Assembly (NCBI RefSeq): GCF_009789235.1
Contig: NZ_WSTB01000010.1
Coordinates: 1 to 64,000, forward strand
DNA: 64,000 nucleotides
Direction: 5' to 3'
Origin: Flavobacterium hydrocarbonoxydans
Lineage (GTDB): Bacteria > Bacteroidota > Bacteroidia > Flavobacteriales > Flavobacteriaceae
Every line of letters begins with the position of its first letter. Within the stretch, counting starts at the first letter, position 1. Below the pieces are notes generated by a model that ran no database searches, was not told the origin of the DNA, and was given only the letters and a program-made list of their open reading frames with translations. The position numbers and the translations under genes were made by a program. This document shows, in pieces, positions 8,892-16,739 of the stretch.

Positions 8892-9764
8892 ATGAAAAAA
8901 ATAAAATTAACCCAATACATAACAATGCTGGTTGCCTTGTTATTCCTGGCTGCTTGTTCCGGCGACGATTCATCTTCGGATTCCGCAACAAAACCTGTGG
9001 CAGATTTTTCATTTACGAATGATGGAAGTACATTTACGTTTACCAATCTTTCAACAAATGGTACAAAATACAGATGGGATTTTGGCGATTTGTATTATCC
9101 TTCAACCGAAAAAGACCCTGTTTATACCTATAAAATAGGTGGCGAAATTAGAGTTTCATTGACCGTTACAAACGATGCAGGTGAAGAATCGTTTATTACC
9201 AAAACCATCACGGCCCCAAGAATTATCATTATTGATATTAATATTGATGGCGAATTTGATGACTGGAATGATGTAGCGGTTACGGATGAAAATACATCAG
9301 GAAACGGTTCGATCCAGAAAATTAAAATCTGGGCTGGAGGTCCAAATGTGAATGTTTATTTAGAAGGAAATAAAAAAATGCTGATGGAATTGGTTGACAT
9401 GTATATCAATACAGATGGTAATACAGCCACCGGATTTTTACACAGCAATTGGTCTGAAGGTTCAGGAGCAGAATTTTTATTCGAAGGCCCAATGGTAACC
9501 AATGGATGGGGACAGTTTTACAACCATACAGATCCAAACGGAGGCTGGGGCTGGGCTGGAATTGCAGGTTCTGGAGCTAATTTAAAAGCATCAGCAATTG
9601 TAAGTCTTAATGATACTACCAATGCAATGGAATTCAGTATTCCTAAATCACAATTAGGAACTTTAGGAAGCTCAATTGGTATTGCCATTACTGAAATGAC
9701 TGCAGGATGGGCAGGAGTTGCAAACTTCCCGGAAGCACCAAAATTTTCAACATTAGAACTTTAG
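8892..9764 (+). CDS. PKD-domain surface lipoprotein with CBM9/DOMON-like domain
   Basis: 290 residues. The signal peptide ends in a lipobox at Cys22 (LAAC), followed by SGDDSSSD, an acidic stretch of the kind that sends lipoproteins to the cell surface in this phylum. A PKD domain spans about 34-108 (PVADFSF, YRWDFGD, VYTYK, VSLTVTN). The C-terminal half begins with IDGEFDDWNDV and includes a long glycine- and aromatic-rich stretch, resembling CBM9/DOMON-like sugar-binding domains. In third or fourth place after susCD, it is a plausible surface glycan-binding protein (SusE/SusF analogue). The 26-bp gap from the previous gene supports co-transcription. Confidence 0.75.
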   Translation: MKKIKLTQYITMLVALLFLAACSGDDSSSDSATKPVADFSFTNDGSTFTFTNLSTNGTKYRWDFGDLYYPSTEKDPVYTYKIGGEIRVSLTVTNDAGEESFITKTITAPRIIIIDINIDGEFDDWNDVAVTDENTSGNGSIQKIKIWAGGPNVNVYLEGNKKMLMELVDMYINTDGNTATGFLHSNWSEGSGAEFLFEGPMVTNGWGQFYNHTDPNGGWGWAGIAGSGANLKASAIVSLNDTTNAMEFSIPKSQLGTLGSSIGIAITEMTAGWAGVANFPEAPKFSTLEL

Positions 9765-9772
9765 TTTGTCAT

Positions 9773-9853
9773 CGATAGCGGGTCAAAATGTGCCATTAGA
9801 CGTATAGTTTTTTGAAAAGGTATTTTTTAAATCTAATGGCATGTGCTATCGAG
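9773..9853. repeat. Long imperfect hairpin after the PKD gene
   Basis: CGATAGC (9773-9779) pairs with GCTATCG (9845-9851), and TGCCATTAGA (9791-9800) pairs with TCTAATGGCA (9832-9841), forming an interrupted stem just after the stop codon. It may weaken transcription into the downstream genes. Confidence 0.55.
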
Positions 9854-9870
9854 TAAAAATAATTTAAAGA

Positions 9871-9908
9871 GTAATCCTTGGTATTTTAGGATAACAAGGA
9901 TTACTTTA
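9871..9908 (+). terminator. Hairpin terminator after the susCD gene block
   Basis: GTAATCCTTG (9871-9880) and CAAGGATTAC (9895-9904) form a perfect 10-bp stem with a 14-nt loop, followed by a short TTTAT tail. The tail is weak, so this may be partial attenuation between the surface genes and the acyltransferase/GH109 pair. Confidence 0.6.
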
Positions 9909-9942
9909 TAAGAATTCAAATTATAAAGAAATAAAGATAAGA

Positions 9943-11040
9943 ATGAATAAAACCATTGCCAACAACCGATTGATGTCTGTAGATGTCCTGCGAGGATTTG
10001 ATTTGATAATGATCATTGTTGCAGATCGTTTTTTCTACAATTTAAATACGGCAGCCAACACGAATTTTACCAAAACGCTGGCAGATCAGTTTGAGCATCC
10101 GGAGTGGTTTGGTTTTCATTTGTATGACGTTATAATGCCCTTGTTTTTGTTTGTTGTGGGTGTGGTTATTCCTTTTTCATTAGGAAAAAGAAGTACAGAA
10201 ACCGGATCCGATTTTAAGTTGTACAAGCATATTTTAAGACGATTTGTAATACTGTTTATTTTAGGCTGGATCGTGCAGGGTAACCTGTTGGCTTTGGATA
10301 TTTCAAAGTTTCATATTTTCAGTAATACATTACAGGCTATTGCGGTGGGATATTTATTTTCATCTGTTGCCTATCTGAATTTATCTAAAAAAGGAAGGTA
10401 TTTGTTTTTTGTATCCTGCCTTGTTTTATATGCTGTATTGTTGTCTGTTCCGAGTTTCTTTGGGCATGATTTCGAATTAGTACCAGAAAAAAATCTTCCT
10501 ATTTTTATAGATCAGCAGGTTTTTGGACAGTTTTATGATCAAACGCAATATTCCTGGCTTTTAACGGGTTTAGGATTTACAGCTACCACATTATCCGGAT
10601 TATTTGCGGGAGAATTACTTCTGTCTTCTATTCCAAGAAAAAAAACAGCGCTTTATCTTTTAGTAATCGGAATAACCGGAATTCTTTTATCATTATTAAT
10701 AGGTTTATGGCATCCTATTATCAAAAAAATATGGACAAGTTCATTTGTACTATTTTCATCAGGAATTAGCTTTGTATTGTTAGCTTTATTTTATTGGCTT
10801 GTTGATGTAAAAGGCTATGTAAAATGGGCATATCCATTTCGAATAATCGGGCTGAATGCCATCGCAGCTTATGTGGGATCTCATGTTTTGAATTTCACCT
10901 TAATAAGCAAGCAGATTTTCTTTGGCTTCGAGCAATTCACCGGAGTATATTATGATGCATTTTGCGATTTAGCAGGTTTTGGAATTCTTTATTTCATACT
11001 TTGGTACATGCATAAAAATAAGACTTATATAAAGGTTTAA
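9943..11040 (+). CDS. DUF5009-type membrane acyltransferase homologue (copy 1)
   Basis: 365 residues with about ten hydrophobic segments and no signal peptide. The N-terminal RLMSVDVLRGFDLIMII and the following MPLFLFVVGVVIPFSLG are the family signature shared with DUF5009, DUF1624 and human HGSNAT (heparan-alpha-glucosaminide N-acetyltransferase). This family is thought to move acetyl groups across the inner membrane to sugars. The gene sits between the surface glycan-binding genes and a GH109-type enzyme, so a role in modifying or handling amino sugars from this locus is a reasonable inference, not shown. Two paralogues lie at 14385-15578 and 29734-31005. Confidence 0.75.
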   Translation: MNKTIANNRLMSVDVLRGFDLIMIIVADRFFYNLNTAANTNFTKTLADQFEHPEWFGFHLYDVIMPLFLFVVGVVIPFSLGKRSTETGSDFKLYKHILRRFVILFILGWIVQGNLLALDISKFHIFSNTLQAIAVGYLFSSVAYLNLSKKGRYLFFVSCLVLYAVLLSVPSFFGHDFELVPEKNLPIFIDQQVFGQFYDQTQYSWLLTGLGFTATTLSGLFAGELLLSSIPRKKTALYLLVIGITGILLSLLIGLWHPIIKKIWTSSFVLFSSGISFVLLALFYWLVDVKGYVKWAYPFRIIGLNAIAAYVGSHVLNFTLISKQIFFGFEQFTGVYYDAFCDLAGFGILYFILWYMHKNKTYIKV

Positions 11041-11099
11041 GAAAACAAATAATTACAAATAAAACGTCCAAACAAGTATTACCATTAAAATAAAAAAAA

Positions 11100-12476
11100 A
11101 TGAAAATTTCAAGTTTAAGATTTTTACTAATAGCTTTTTTGCTATTAAAAGTTTGCACAGTATCTGCACAGCTTATAAAAACAAAAGCACCAAAAAGAGA
11201 CAAAGGCCAAACCGATGTTTTACGTTTGGCTACGCCGGCAATTCCGGTTGTTCACGTAGCTATTATTGGTTTAGGAATGCGCGGTACTGGAGCTGTTGAA
11301 CGTATTACGCATATTCCCGGAGTAGAAATCGTGGCACTTTGTGATATGGTCGAAGAAAGAACAAAAGCAGCCAATGATACCTTAGTAAAACAAGGAAAGC
11401 CAAAAGCAGAAGTATTTTTTGGTGAAGATTCATGGAAGAAAGTAACAGCACTTAAAAATGTAGATTTAGTATATATCGTTACCGACTGGAAACACCACGC
11501 CAATATTGCTGTACAGGCCATGAAGGACGGAAAGCATGTTGCTGTTGAGGTTCCGGGAGCGTTGACAATGGACGAAATTTGGGACATTATCAATACTTCC
11601 GAAAAAACGCGTAAACATTGTATGATGCTTGAAAACTGTGTGTATGATTTCTTCGAATTAACAACTCTAAATATGGCACAGCAAGGTTTGTTTGGAGAAA
11701 TTCTTCATGCCGAAGGTTCTTACATTCACGGATTGCAGCCGTATTGGGGAAATTACTGGAACAACTGGCGTATGGATTACAATCGCAAACACAGAGGCGA
11801 TGTATATCCTACACACGGAATGGGGCCAGCCTGTCTGGCCTTGAACATTCACCGTGGAGATAAAATGAATTTCTTGGTTTCGATGGATACCAAAGCAGTC
11901 GGAAACCCAGCCTTTATCAAAGAAAAAACAGGAGAGGTAGTTACTGATTTCAGAAACGGAGATCACACGATGACAATGATTCGTACCGAAAAAGGAAAAA
12001 CAATTCAGATTCAGCACGATGTTACAAGTCCAAGACCTTATAGCCGAATGTATCAGGTGTCCGGTACCAAAGGATTTGCCAATAAATACCCGGTTGAAGG
12101 TTACGCAATAGATGCAAAAGAAGCAGGAGGAGAGATTTCTAAAAATTATCAAAACCTGAATGCTGAAGAATTTGTATCCGAAGAGGTAAAAAAGATTTTG
12201 ATGGAAAAGTATAAAAACCCAATTGTAAAAGATATTGAAGAAATGGCTAAAAAAGTAGGCGGTCACGGCGGTATGGATTTTATTATGGATTACCGTATGT
12301 TTTATTGCCTGCAAAAAGGACTTCCTCTGGATATGGATGTTTATGACTTAGCCGAATGGTCTTGTTTAAGTCCGTTAACCGAAATCTCTTTAGATAATAA
12401 TTCGGCTCCGGTTGAAATACCAGATTTCACGAGAGGCGGATGGCAGAAATTAAACACAGTTGAGTTTTCAAAATAA
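11100..12476 (+). CDS. GH109-type Gfo/Idh/MocA protein (putative alpha-N-acetylgalactosaminidase)
   Basis: 458 residues with a signal peptide ending near VSAQ (about 24). A Rossmann NAD-binding domain starts with IIGLGMRGTGAVERI (about 54-68). Downstream are EVPGALTMDEIW, IHGLQPYWGNYWNNW and YPTHGMGPACLAL, a block typical of GH109 enzymes, which cleave alpha-GalNAc by an NAD-dependent oxidation-elimination mechanism. Related secreted Gfo/Idh/MocA proteins can have other activities, so the substrate needs proof. It is the last gene of PUL 1. The ATG follows a run of nine A residues with no Shine-Dalgarno. Confidence 0.85.
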   Translation: MKISSLRFLLIAFLLLKVCTVSAQLIKTKAPKRDKGQTDVLRLATPAIPVVHVAIIGLGMRGTGAVERITHIPGVEIVALCDMVEERTKAANDTLVKQGKPKAEVFFGEDSWKKVTALKNVDLVYIVTDWKHHANIAVQAMKDGKHVAVEVPGALTMDEIWDIINTSEKTRKHCMMLENCVYDFFELTTLNMAQQGLFGEILHAEGSYIHGLQPYWGNYWNNWRMDYNRKHRGDVYPTHGMGPACLALNIHRGDKMNFLVSMDTKAVGNPAFIKEKTGEVVTDFRNGDHTMTMIRTEKGKTIQIQHDVTSPRPYSRMYQVSGTKGFANKYPVEGYAIDAKEAGGEISKNYQNLNAEEFVSEEVKKILMEKYKNPIVKDIEEMAKKVGGHGGMDFIMDYRMFYCLQKGLPLDMDVYDLAEWSCLSPLTEISLDNNSAPVEIPDFTRGGWQKLNTVEFSK

Positions 12477-12520
12477 GAAAATTGGTTTATATAAGTAATG
12501 TTTATTTGGTTGTTAAATTT

Positions 12521-12554
12521 AAAGCTCCTGTTAACTTAGCAGGAGCTTTTTTAT
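12521..12554 (+). terminator. Rho-independent terminator of PUL 1
   Basis: AAAGCTCCTG (12521-12530) pairs with CAGGAGCTTT (12540-12549) and is followed by a T run. It lies 45 bp after the GH109 stop and closes the locus. Confidence 0.85.
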
Positions 12555-12656
12555 GTTTAAAGGATTTTAAAATGAAGCGGATTTAAATCTTTAATAGAAT
12601 TTATATTTCACCCCGCAAGGGTTTCTTCGAAATTGAGAATTATAGATAATTAGGTA

Positions 12657-12991
12657 TTAAGCTCGGTATGTGAGGAGGTAAGCATGGTATCTGAGAAAGT
12701 AAGCATGGTATGTGAGGATGTAAGCACGGTATGCGGGAATGTAAGCGTGGTATCTGAGAATGTAAGTTCAGTATCTGAGGATTTAACCATGGTATTTGAG
12801 AATGTAAGCATGGTATCTGAGAATGTAAGCTCAGTATTTGAGGATTTAACCATGGTATGTGAGAATGTAAGCATGGTATGTGAGGATGTAAGCATGGTAT
12901 CTGAGAATGTAAGCATGGTATATGAGGAAGTTAGCTAGGTATCTGAGGATGTAAGCATGGTATGCGAAGAAGTAAGCTCGGTATCTGGGAA
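12657..12991. repeat. 21-bp tandem repeat array, 16 units
   Basis: I count 16 consecutive 21-bp units with consensus close to GTAAGCATGGTATCTGAGAA plus one base. Units vary mainly at three or four positions (CAT/CTC/TTC after GTAAG, and TCT/TGT/TTT before GAG). Because 21 is a multiple of three, most of the array is open on both strands and gives artificial heptads (VSMVSEN on plus, TMLTFSD on minus). The plus frame meets a TAG in unit 14. There is no promoter, signal peptide or conserved flank, so I treat it as a non-coding minisatellite. Confidence 0.85.
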
Positions 12992-13004
12992 GTCCCCATC
13001 CAGT

Positions 13005-13247
13005 AAAACCCCAGCGGGGTGACATGTTTATAGAAAAAATTAAATGTTCAACGTATTAAAACCCCAGCGGGGTGACCTGTTTATAGCAAGAATCAAATAT
13101 TCATGTAGTAGTAAAACCCCTTCGGGGTGACCTGTTTATAGAAAAAATCAAATGTTCAACGTAGTAAAACCCCAGCGTGGTGACATGTTTATAGAAAAAA
13201 TCAAATGTTCAATGTAGTAAAACCCCATCGGGGTGACCTGTTTATAG
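13005..13247. repeat. About 53-bp tandem intergenic repeat, five units
   Basis: Five units begin at 13005, 13058, 13113, 13166 and 13219. Each starts AAAACCCCAGCGGGGTGAC, with the inner four bases variable (AGCG, TTCG, ATCG) and one unit damaged to CCCCAGCGTGG. The core continues to TGTTTATAG, followed by a linker close to AAAAAATCAAATGTTCAACG. Each unit can form a CCCC-GGGG hairpin. The linkers are conserved between units, so this is not CRISPR. A degenerate relative (ACCCCGCAAGGG) lies at 12610-12621. Confidence 0.9.
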
Positions 13248-13291
13248 CTTCTGAAAATGTCCTTTTATAAATAATCTTCCCTATCAAAGTT

Positions 13292-14257
13292 TCAATTCTT
13301 ACTATATAAACCCAGTACCGAACTCAAATCTAAGAGATGAATTTGCTGCCGAACATTCAAAACAGGTTTTCGAACCAAAGCCTCATTGGTTAAATAATAA
13401 TGCAAACCATCTTGCGTAGTAATTCCTTCTATTTGATGAAAAGAAAGCCTTAAATTGATTTTACGTTTATTGCCCGATAAAAAATCATGGTTTTTAAAAT
13501 CATATAAAAGATATAAAAAAGACTTCCCTACTGTTGAATAGCCGCATAAAACAATTAGTTTTTTAGATTCTAAAAATACGGCACCAGTTACCAGTCCTTT
13601 AGTATCAAGTGTTTCTTTGAATGTTGCAATATGATTTCCGGGTTGATTGGCAATGCTGTAAATAGTGGTTTTAGAAGATTTCCATTCTTTGGTAAACAAA
13701 TAAATACTGTCTTTTGAAACAATAAAAGCTTCACAATCAAAATTAGTAGTGTTTGGCGTATGTTTAGAAAAATCAGTTTGGTTGGAATAAGTAAATGAAA
13801 TATTTTCTATTATTGGATTTCCCTCTAAGAATGATTTTTTTTCAATTTTAAGAATGTTCAGATTGGTTCTGTTTCCGGAAGCATTGTTGCCAAAATCACC
13901 TATATATAAGTGAGTGCTGTCTTGCGAAATTTCTTCCCAGTCGTGATTGACGGCTTTATGCAAAATAATTCTCTTCTTAATTTTTCCTAAGGTATCAATA
14001 CCGTAAATCGTTTTGTCATGGTCGTCATTGTGCGTCCAGAGTAAACCATCAAAAGCAATAAGCCCCGAAGTTTCTTTTATAGAATCACTTAATTGAGCTG
14101 TAAATTCAGGTTTTATTTTAAAATTTTCATACAAACAGCTTCCATCATTACTAGTAGCATCTGGATTGAAATTTTTCGAAAGCGAATCGGTACAGCCAGA
14201 AATCTGCGCGTAGCTGGAAAGAATACCTAAAAAGTAACATAAAAATATTCTTATCAT
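13292..14257 (-). CDS. Secreted beta-propeller-like protein, function unknown
   Basis: 321 residues from the ATG at 14257, which directly begins the signal peptide (MIRIFLCYFLG...SSYAQ). An in-frame ATG at 14275 would add six residues. After the signal comes a cysteine-containing motif, SGCTDSLSKNFNPDATSNDG, of the GCTDxxAxNYNPxAxxDDGSC type found in secreted Bacteroidota proteins. The rest alternates short strands with WTHNDDHD, YIGDFGNN and IEGITT, like a six- or seven-bladed propeller. I do not recognise a named family or an activity. It is transcribed alone, away from the DUF5009 gene on the other strand. Confidence 0.7.
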   Translation of the reverse strand: MIRIFLCYFLGILSSYAQISGCTDSLSKNFNPDATSNDGSCLYENFKIKPEFTAQLSDSIKETSGLIAFDGLLWTHNDDHDKTIYGIDTLGKIKKRIILHKAVNHDWEEISQDSTHLYIGDFGNNASGNRTNLNILKIEKKSFLEGNPIIENISFTYSNQTDFSKHTPNTTNFDCEAFIVSKDSIYLFTKEWKSSKTTIYSIANQPGNHIATFKETLDTKGLVTGAVFLESKKLIVLCGYSTVGKSFLYLLYDFKNHDFLSGNKRKINLRLSFHQIEGITTQDGLHYYLTNEALVRKPVLNVRQQIHLLDLSSVLGLYSKN

Positions 14258-14330
14258 AATTGGTTGAAAATCCATTAGATCAAAAGTAAAGTTTTATTTC
14301 TGAAAAAAGTTTTAGCATTTTTTAATATTC

Positions 14331-14360
14331 TTTGATTTCTCATGGTTTATTTTATATTTG
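14331..14360 (+). promoter_or_regulatory. Bacteroidota-type promoter of the DUF5009 gene at 14385
   Basis: TTTG at 14331-14334, an 18-bp spacer and a perfect TATATTTG at 14353-14360 match the -33/-7 consensus. The implied start site is about 15-20 nt before the ATG. Confidence 0.7.
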
Positions 14361-14384
14361 TGATTCCCAATACCCCAATATTTT

Positions 14385-15578
14385 ATGAAAATTAAAGAGA
14401 ATTTATACAGTCAAAGGATTATTTCTATAGACGCTTTACGCGGAATTACCATTTTTGTAATGATTTTTGTAAATGAACTCGCCAGCGTTGCCAATGTACC
14501 GCAATGGATGAAACACATGCCCGCTGATGCGGATGCGATGACTTTTGTTGATTTGGTTTTTCCTGCCTTTTTGTTTATTGTAGGAATGTCTGTTCCCTTC
14601 GCATTTAATACGAGATTACTAAAAGGCGACAGTACCAAAACGATTTGGACACATACCCTGAAACGTGCCTTGGCTTTAATCATCATAGGAGTTTATATGG
14701 TCAATGCGGAGTATGGTTATGATGCCTCAAAAATGCTGATTGCGCCTGCGTTCTGGGGACTTCTGGCCTACATAATGCCAATCCCGATTTGGAATAAATA
14801 CGCTAAAGATTTTCCGTTATGGATTAAAAATGTTTTGCAGTATGGCGGAATGTTAGTTTTAGTAGTATTGTATTTTTTATACGTCCAGGAAGAAACCGGC
14901 GAAATAGGAATGACACCAAAATGGTGGGGAATTCTGGGTTTGATTGGTTGGGCATATCTTTTTACAGTAGTGTATTATTGGCTTGTGGGAGGCAATTTAT
15001 GGGCGATGATTACTTTCTTAGGCGTTTGTGTTGCGGCCAATTCTTTAAATTTAACCGAAGGAACTTTTGTCCAGCAAACTTCCTGGCTTAGTTTTATCGC
15101 CGGACATTTTACGCATGCTTCTTTAGTAACAGCGGGCATCATCATTTCGTTATTGTTTTTTGACCGAAAAATTCCGATAAAAATCAATTGGCCGGTGATA
15201 GGTTTTGCAATACTCTTTTTTGTTACGGGTTATTTACTGCGTCCGTATTTCGGAATTTCAAAAATAAAAGGAACACCATCCTGGACTATGTTTTCGGCAG
15301 GAATTTGCACAGTACTATTCTATTTCCTTTTTTGGTTAATGGAAATTAAAAAGCAAACAAAATGGAGCGATTTTTTCATGCCGGCTGCAGCAAATCCTTT
15401 GTTGATCTATATTTTGCCGGGTATTATTTATTATTTCAATGCCGCCTTTAATCTTCATATCATTCCGGATTATTTCCGTGAAGGAGTTCCCGGAATTATT
15501 TGGTGCCTGATCTTCTCAACGATTATGTTATTGGTAATGAAAATTTTCAATAAATATAAAATTCAACTGCATCTATAA
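14385..15578 (+). CDS. DUF5009-type membrane acyltransferase homologue (copy 2)
   Basis: 397 residues and about ten transmembrane segments. RIISIDALRGITIFVMIFVN (about 11-30) and VDLVFPAFLFIVGMSVPFAF (about 55-74) are the family signature, and PAAANPLLIYILPGIIYYF lies near the C-terminus. The family contains HGSNAT-like transmembrane acyltransferases; the acceptor here is unknown. The gene has its own strong promoter and ends at a bidirectional terminator, so it is monocistronic. It is closer to the copy at 29734-31005 in its VDLVFP/TDLVFP motif than to the PUL copy. Confidence 0.75.
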   Translation: MKIKENLYSQRIISIDALRGITIFVMIFVNELASVANVPQWMKHMPADADAMTFVDLVFPAFLFIVGMSVPFAFNTRLLKGDSTKTIWTHTLKRALALIIIGVYMVNAEYGYDASKMLIAPAFWGLLAYIMPIPIWNKYAKDFPLWIKNVLQYGGMLVLVVLYFLYVQEETGEIGMTPKWWGILGLIGWAYLFTVVYYWLVGGNLWAMITFLGVCVAANSLNLTEGTFVQQTSWLSFIAGHFTHASLVTAGIIISLLFFDRKIPIKINWPVIGFAILFFVTGYLLRPYFGISKIKGTPSWTMFSAGICTVLFYFLFWLMEIKKQTKWSDFFMPAAANPLLIYILPGIIYYFNAAFNLHIIPDYFREGVPGIIWCLIFSTIMLLVMKIFNKYKIQLHL

Positions 15579-15583
15579 AAAAA

Positions 15584-15630
15584 GTTTCAGGTTTCAGGTT
15601 TTGTAGCAACCTGAAACCTGAAACAAAAAA
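15584..15630. terminator. Bidirectional terminator
   Basis: GTTTCAGGTTTCAGGTT (15584-15600) and AACCTGAAACCTGAAAC (15608-15624) form a perfect 17-bp stem with a 7-nt loop. A and T runs flank it, so it can serve both converging genes. Confidence 0.85.
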
Positions 15631-15633
15631 ACT

Positions 15634-16029
15634 TTATCGTATGCGCTTAAACGCTATCGTACCTTCTCTTTGTTTGTTGTCTTTAAAAGTACCTTCCAGA
15701 GTATTACCATCTGCTGATAAGGTCAAAGTGTGCGTGCCCTGAGTGGCCCAACCTTCAATGGGCAGCGTCACGTCAACAGTGTAAATAATAGTGTTTCCGG
15801 TTCTTTTTCCCGTTCCGCTTTCTACAAATTTCTGGCCTTTCCATTCGAGATAATGCGAGAAAATGACTTTTCCGTTTTGTTCCGAAATAATCGCAACAGC
15901 ATGTTGAACTCCTGAATTTATATCTTCCCAGACACCATTGATATCGATTGGTTTTGCGTCTGATTTTATTTGGCTATAGCCGAAATTTAAATTTAAAAGA
16001 AAGAGCAGTACTAAAAAGTTGGTTTTCAT
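15634..16029 (-). CDS. Small secreted protein, function unknown
   Basis: 131 residues with a clear type I signal peptide (MKTNFLVLLFLLNLNFGYSQ). The mature part starts with INGVWEDINSG and runs through strand-rich segments (KVIFSHYLEW, TLTLSADGNTLEGTF) to EGTIAFKRIR. This looks like a small lipocalin-type barrel. I cannot assign a function. It is 7 bp downstream of the gene at 16037-16600 on the same strand, so the two are probably one operon of secreted proteins. Confidence 0.75.
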   Translation of the reverse strand: MKTNFLVLLFLLNLNFGYSQIKSDAKPIDINGVWEDINSGVQHAVAIISEQNGKVIFSHYLEWKGQKFVESGTGKRTGNTIIYTVDVTLPIEGWATQGTHTLTLSADGNTLEGTFKDNKQREGTIAFKRIR

Positions 16030-16036
16030 AAGTATT

Positions 16037-16600
16037 TTAATTTTGAATTATAACAGATTTTATTTCTAATAAAGCGCCTGGGACAGGATGATAATTCACA
16101 AAATTGAATTTACAGAGATTGTGCTTATTGAGGAGTTTTCCGTTGGGTAATCCGTCTTGCTTAAAATCTGTCCAGTGTAATTTTATCGTCCTAAATTTAT
16201 CAGGAGAAGCTTGCAAATCAACTCTTGGGTGAGAGCCTCCGTGAACACATCCGTTTCCTTCTTCATTTCCTTCGCGGGCCTGCAATTTAATTTCATGGGA
16301 AGATTTATAAGTAAGCAGTACAAAATCGGAAGCAGCAGGTAAATCGGTAGGAGGACCGTCATTGGTGTCGGATGGTGTAATCATGACATTCAGTTCAATT
16401 TCGCCTTTCGGATTATCATTCGCAGTTACCCGAATTATACCTTCTTCCTGACGAATGGAATTGATTGTTTCCTGGCTTTCGTTTACCGGCCCAGCGATGA
16501 ACCAAGTGTTCGTAGCCACCAGATTTTGACTGGTATTATTGGTAAAACCCGAAAGAATAAAACAGCTGATAATGGAGAGAAATAGTATTTTGTTTTTCAT
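16037..16600 (-). CDS. Secreted hypothetical protein
   Basis: 187 residues from the ATG at 16600, chosen because it begins the signal peptide (MKNKILFLSIISCFILSG). An upstream in-frame ATG at 16627 would put charged residues ahead of it. The mature protein is beta-rich, with TWFIAGPVNE, an EIELNVMITPSD strand, GCVHGGSHPRVDLQ and a final GALLEIKSVIIQN. The CVHGGSHPRVD block, with one Cys and two His, might bind metal, but I recognise no family. It appears to be co-transcribed with the next small secreted gene. Confidence 0.7.
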   Translation of the reverse strand: MKNKILFLSIISCFILSGFTNNTSQNLVATNTWFIAGPVNESQETINSIRQEEGIIRVTANDNPKGEIELNVMITPSDTNDGPPTDLPAASDFVLLTYKSSHEIKLQAREGNEEGNGCVHGGSHPRVDLQASPDKFRTIKLHWTDFKQDGLPNGKLLNKHNLCKFNFVNYHPVPGALLEIKSVIIQN

Positions 16601-16703
16601 GAAATTGATTTCTTTTATCCAAATCAAATATAACTTTTAAAATTTTCAACAGAACCTAAATTTTTATTATTGAAGAAATTAGCTTCTTTTCTAAATATAA
16701 TTT

Positions 16704-16711
16704 TAAATTTG
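16704..16711 (+). promoter_or_regulatory. Candidate -7 box for the BamA-like gene
   Basis: TAAATTTG matches TAnnTTTG exactly and lies 28 bp before the ATG at 16740. No good -33 TTTG is seen at the right distance. Confidence 0.4.
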
Positions 16712-16739
16712 TAAGAAACCATTTCTGTAAATTATTTTG

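Noticed and set aside
11667..12314. 215-codon open frame on the minus strand inside the GH109 gene
   Set aside because: It is a shadow of the GH109 coding frame, with a Phe/Ile/His-rich composition and no recognisable domain.
12650..12938. Two overlapping open frames (67-88 codons) on opposite strands within the 21-bp array
   Set aside because: Both result from a 21-bp period lacking stops. They have no promoter, no conserved flanks, and give low-complexity heptads.
13005..13247. CRISPR-like array with regular repeats of about 53 bp
   Set aside because: The linkers between cores are themselves conserved, only five units exist, and no cas genes are near. It is a tandem intergenic repeat.
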